This document shows, piece by piece, positions 3,991 to 5,991 of a DNA stretch of 5,991 nucleotides (position 1 is its first letter; every line of letters starts with the position of its first letter). The notes below the pieces were generated by a model, which saw nothing but the letters and a program-made list of their open reading frames with translations, was not told the DNA's origin and searched no databases. Source of the DNA: JAUVIB01 sp964424545 (GTDB lineage: Bacteria > Calditrichota > Calditrichia > Calditrichales > Calditrichaceae). The stretch lies in the NCBI GenBank assembly GCA_964424545.1, contig CAYRJN010000224.1:1-5991 (forward strand), read 5' to 3'. Position numbers and translations under genes: made by a program.

Positions 3991-5991
3991 TTATTTCGGC
4001 AATTGCACTTTTAAGCCCTCTATTTTGCGGCCTTTTAAGTTACGAAAGCGCAACGCAGCTCCCCAGCCGCCGCCCATATTCACTACTTTTAACATAATGG
4101 GATTCCAGCCTTTTTTAAGCGTTACGGTAAAAACATCCTGAGCCGGTTCGCAGGCGCGGGCAACATTATTAGAATGTACGAGTTTTCCGTTAAGCCACAT
4201 TTTAACCGCATCATTGCTCCCCAATTCCACACGAACTTCCTGTTCTATCGGCGACCAAACTTCAGTCCGCAAATAGGCCGCTTTTACCAAAGGGCCGAAT
4301 AATAGATTGATAGCCATATACCAATATTTATCTTTTTCAAGTCCGGCCGGCATGGTTTTCCATTTACCTTTACCTTTTTCCGGAGCAAACTTATAATCAA
4401 ATAGGCTCACATTTTTCAAACCATAAGGACCGGAAACTTGCCACAGGGTGATATGATCTTCATATTTTTCAAGGGAATTAATTTTTTTTAATGCCCGCGC
4501 TTTAAAGACATCATTCTCCGTTACCTGCAAGGCTTTTTCCAAAGCCGGTTTAATTTCGCCTGCATCGGCGTCGCTCAATTGCGTGCCTATTTTTACAACA
4601 GCCGCTACAGCTTCTTCCCTCAACTGCGGATCATCAAGATATTTTTCTACAAATTTTAATGAATTTAGCGAAATCACCTGAGAAACGCCGGATAAAACCG
4701 TGCGTTTCTCTTCGATGCTTTTGGCCAGACTCATAGCATCCTGATAGGCTTTTATCTTTTTCTGAGGGGTGTATTTTTCGGCGATACTTATCATGCGAAT
4801 GTATCCCCGGATAGCCAAAATACGCTGCATCTCATCCTTGGAAGTTGAAGCGATTTCATACAAATCGTCTATCGGCGTTGCATCTGGCCAATCGGCAAGG
4901 GAGCGCGTTCCGGCAATCACGATCTCTTTATTTTTATTTTTTAAAGCTCCGTAAATGGCGCCGAGCGAAATGGGATCGCCGATTTTTCCCAAAATTTCAA
5001 TAATTGAAGCCTGTGCGTCCACATCGGTAGTTTTTGACATTTTAATTAATAATTTTTTAGATTTTCTCGAACCTTCAGGAAGTTTATCAACAGCGGCCAA
5101 TACGGCGCTTTGTAATGCCGCGCGTTCATCGGCGGAATTAGCGTTGACCAAAAAGTTTAGCAATTTATCAAGATCGCCCGCTTCGGCTACTTCCCGCCAC
5201 GAACGAATAGCCTCAAGGCGCGCTTTTTCATTTTCATCATTTTTAATGACGGCGGAAAGCGCGTCGGAGGCGCCGGCTATACGACGTTCGCGTACCGCCC
5301 TGATTAATTCGATCTTTACTTTACCATCTGCGACGGCTATCTCTTTTAAGATTTCGTCTCTAACGCCAGCCGCATTTATTTGATACAAGGCTTCGCGAGC
5401 GGCAATACGCACATTGCCTTTGCTTTGCGCAGCCGTTTTGGCAAAAACGATGATGGAATTTTTGTCGCCGCTCAATTTTAACGCTTTTAAACCGGCTATT
5501 TTCAAATCAACATCATCGTTCTTTATGGCGTCATTAAAAGCTTTGACGACAACAGGAGCCTTTCTTCCGGCTAAGGAAGAGATTAATTGAACTTGCTGTT
5601 CCGTTGTAAAATTTGGCATCGCTTTGATTATCGGCGAAACATCCTGATCAAAGGGAATTTCACTGACAAGCTGAATCGCGGCGCCGTACATATTTTTATC
5701 TTTACCCGTTAAAATACCCAAAATGATCTCGGATGAATTTTTATCCGACGTTTTTATCATCCCCAACAAAGCGGCATATTGAACATGCCCCTTTTGTACG
5801 TCTTTATAAATTTTTTCATAAATCGTATAAGCTTGTTTCTTATTGCCATGACTCAAACAAATACCGGCGGCGTTGATCAACGCTACCGTCGCTTCAGAGC
5901 GATATTTTTTATTTTTATACATATCATTCAAAGCTTTAATCGCCTTTTTTCCGCTTAGTTCGCCCAGCACCTTAATCATAGCCGATTTTGT
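3991..5991 (-). CDS. HEAT-repeat protein with C-terminal beta-sandwich-like module, 5' end beyond the window
   Basis: The frame is open to the window edge. The first ATG (5979) is internal, because the codons before it (Thr-Lys-Ser-Ala) continue a HEAT helix into AMIKVLGEL and no ribosome binding site precedes it. The signal peptide, if any, is therefore not visible. Numbering from that Met, residues 1 to about 500 are tandem two-helix HEAT/ARM-type repeats, clearest at 191-215, 252-280 and 323-395, which usually form a superhelical protein-binding scaffold. The C-terminal module (about 509-648) reads LWQVSGPY (512-519), LFDYKFAPE (526-534), KWKTMP (539-544), AAYLRT (567-572), LGSNDAVKMWLNGK (586-599), LKKGWNPIMLKV (621-632) and GGGWGAALRF (636-645), and looks like a jelly-roll with a possible sugar-binding role. 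The same module is found permuted in the next gene downstream. No catalytic domain is visible. Confidence 0.9.
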   Translation of the reverse strand, partial: TKSAMIKVLGELSGKKAIKALNDMYKNKKYRSEATVALINAAGICLSHGNKKQAYTIYEKIYKDVQKGHVQYAALLGMIKTSDKNSSEIILGILTGKDKNMYGAAIQLVSEIPFDQDVSPIIKAMPNFTTEQQVQLISSLAGRKAPVVVKAFNDAIKNDDVDLKIAGLKALKLSGDKNSIIVFAKTAAQSKGNVRIAAREALYQINAAGVRDEILKEIAVADGKVKIELIRAVRERRIAGASDALSAVIKNDENEKARLEAIRSWREVAEAGDLDKLLNFLVNANSADERAALQSAVLAAVDKLPEGSRKSKKLLIKMSKTTDVDAQASIIEILGKIGDPISLGAIYGALKNKNKEIVIAGTRSLADWPDATPIDDLYEIASTSKDEMQRILAIRGYIRMISIAEKYTPQKKIKAYQDAMSLAKSIEEKRTVLSGVSQVISLNSLKFVEKYLDDPQLREEAVAAVVKIGTQLSDADAGEIKPALEKALQVTENDVFKARALKKINSLEKYEDHITLWQVSGPYGLKNVSLFDYKFAPEKGKGKWKTMPAGLEKDKYWYMAINLLFGPLVKAAYLRTEVWSPIEQEVRVELGSNDAVKMWLNGKLVHSNNVARACEPAQDVFTVTLKKGWNPIMLKVVNMGGGWGAALRFRNLKGRKIEGLKVQLPK

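Noticed and set aside
4955..5383. 142-codon open frame on the plus strand
   Set aside because: It lies wholly antisense to the HEAT-repeat coding region, whose protein pattern is clear. Its translation resembles no family and mirrors codon bias of the opposite strand.

Overview
The window carries four protein genes, all on the minus strand, so transcription runs from high to low coordinates. The DNA is fairly A+T rich (about 40% G+C by eye). The set consists of HEAT-repeat proteins, DUF1080 (PF06439, '3-keto-disaccharide hydrolase') lipoproteins and a Tat-exported xylose-isomerase-like TIM barrel. That mix is typical of Planctomycetota, Verrucomicrobiota, Lentisphaerota and related or uncultured lineages, and also occurs in Bacteroidota. 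The good Shine-Dalgarno sites (AAGGAGG, GGAGGGG, AGGGA) argue against a typical member of Bacteroidota. I cannot place the organism further.

Layout in transcription order. (1) 5991-3991: the 3' part of a large HEAT-repeat protein ending in a beta-sandwich-like module; its 5' end lies outside the window. (2) 3990-3554: a non-coding gap of about 437 bases with a candidate promoter, a dyad over its -10 box, a 77-base compound palindromic repeat and a decayed relative of that repeat. (3) 3553-2030: a DUF1080 lipoprotein whose domain is interrupted by a foreign module. (4) 1986-1075: a Tat-targeted hydroxypyruvate-isomerase-like TIM barrel, 43 bases further on and probably in the same transcript. 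(5) 1074-765: a 310-base A+T-rich gap with recurring short motifs. (6) 764-66: a second, smaller DUF1080 lipoprotein with a strong ribosome binding site. Positions 1-65 hold no gene I can support.

Working model: the three complete genes encode envelope or periplasmic proteins. DUF1080 proteins beside an isomerase-like TIM barrel recall the 3-keto-glycoside route described in Bacteroides, as I remember it. There a glycoside is oxidised at C3, cleaved by a DUF1080 lyase or hydrolase, and the unsaturated product is hydrated by a TIM-barrel partner. No oxidoreductase for the first step is present here, so it would have to lie outside the window.

The most unusual observation is a shared module in the two larger proteins. 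It stands in normal order at the C-terminus of the HEAT protein. In the DUF1080 lipoprotein it appears with its halves swapped (circularly permuted), inserted inside the catalytic-type domain at a Lys-Trp that both families have.
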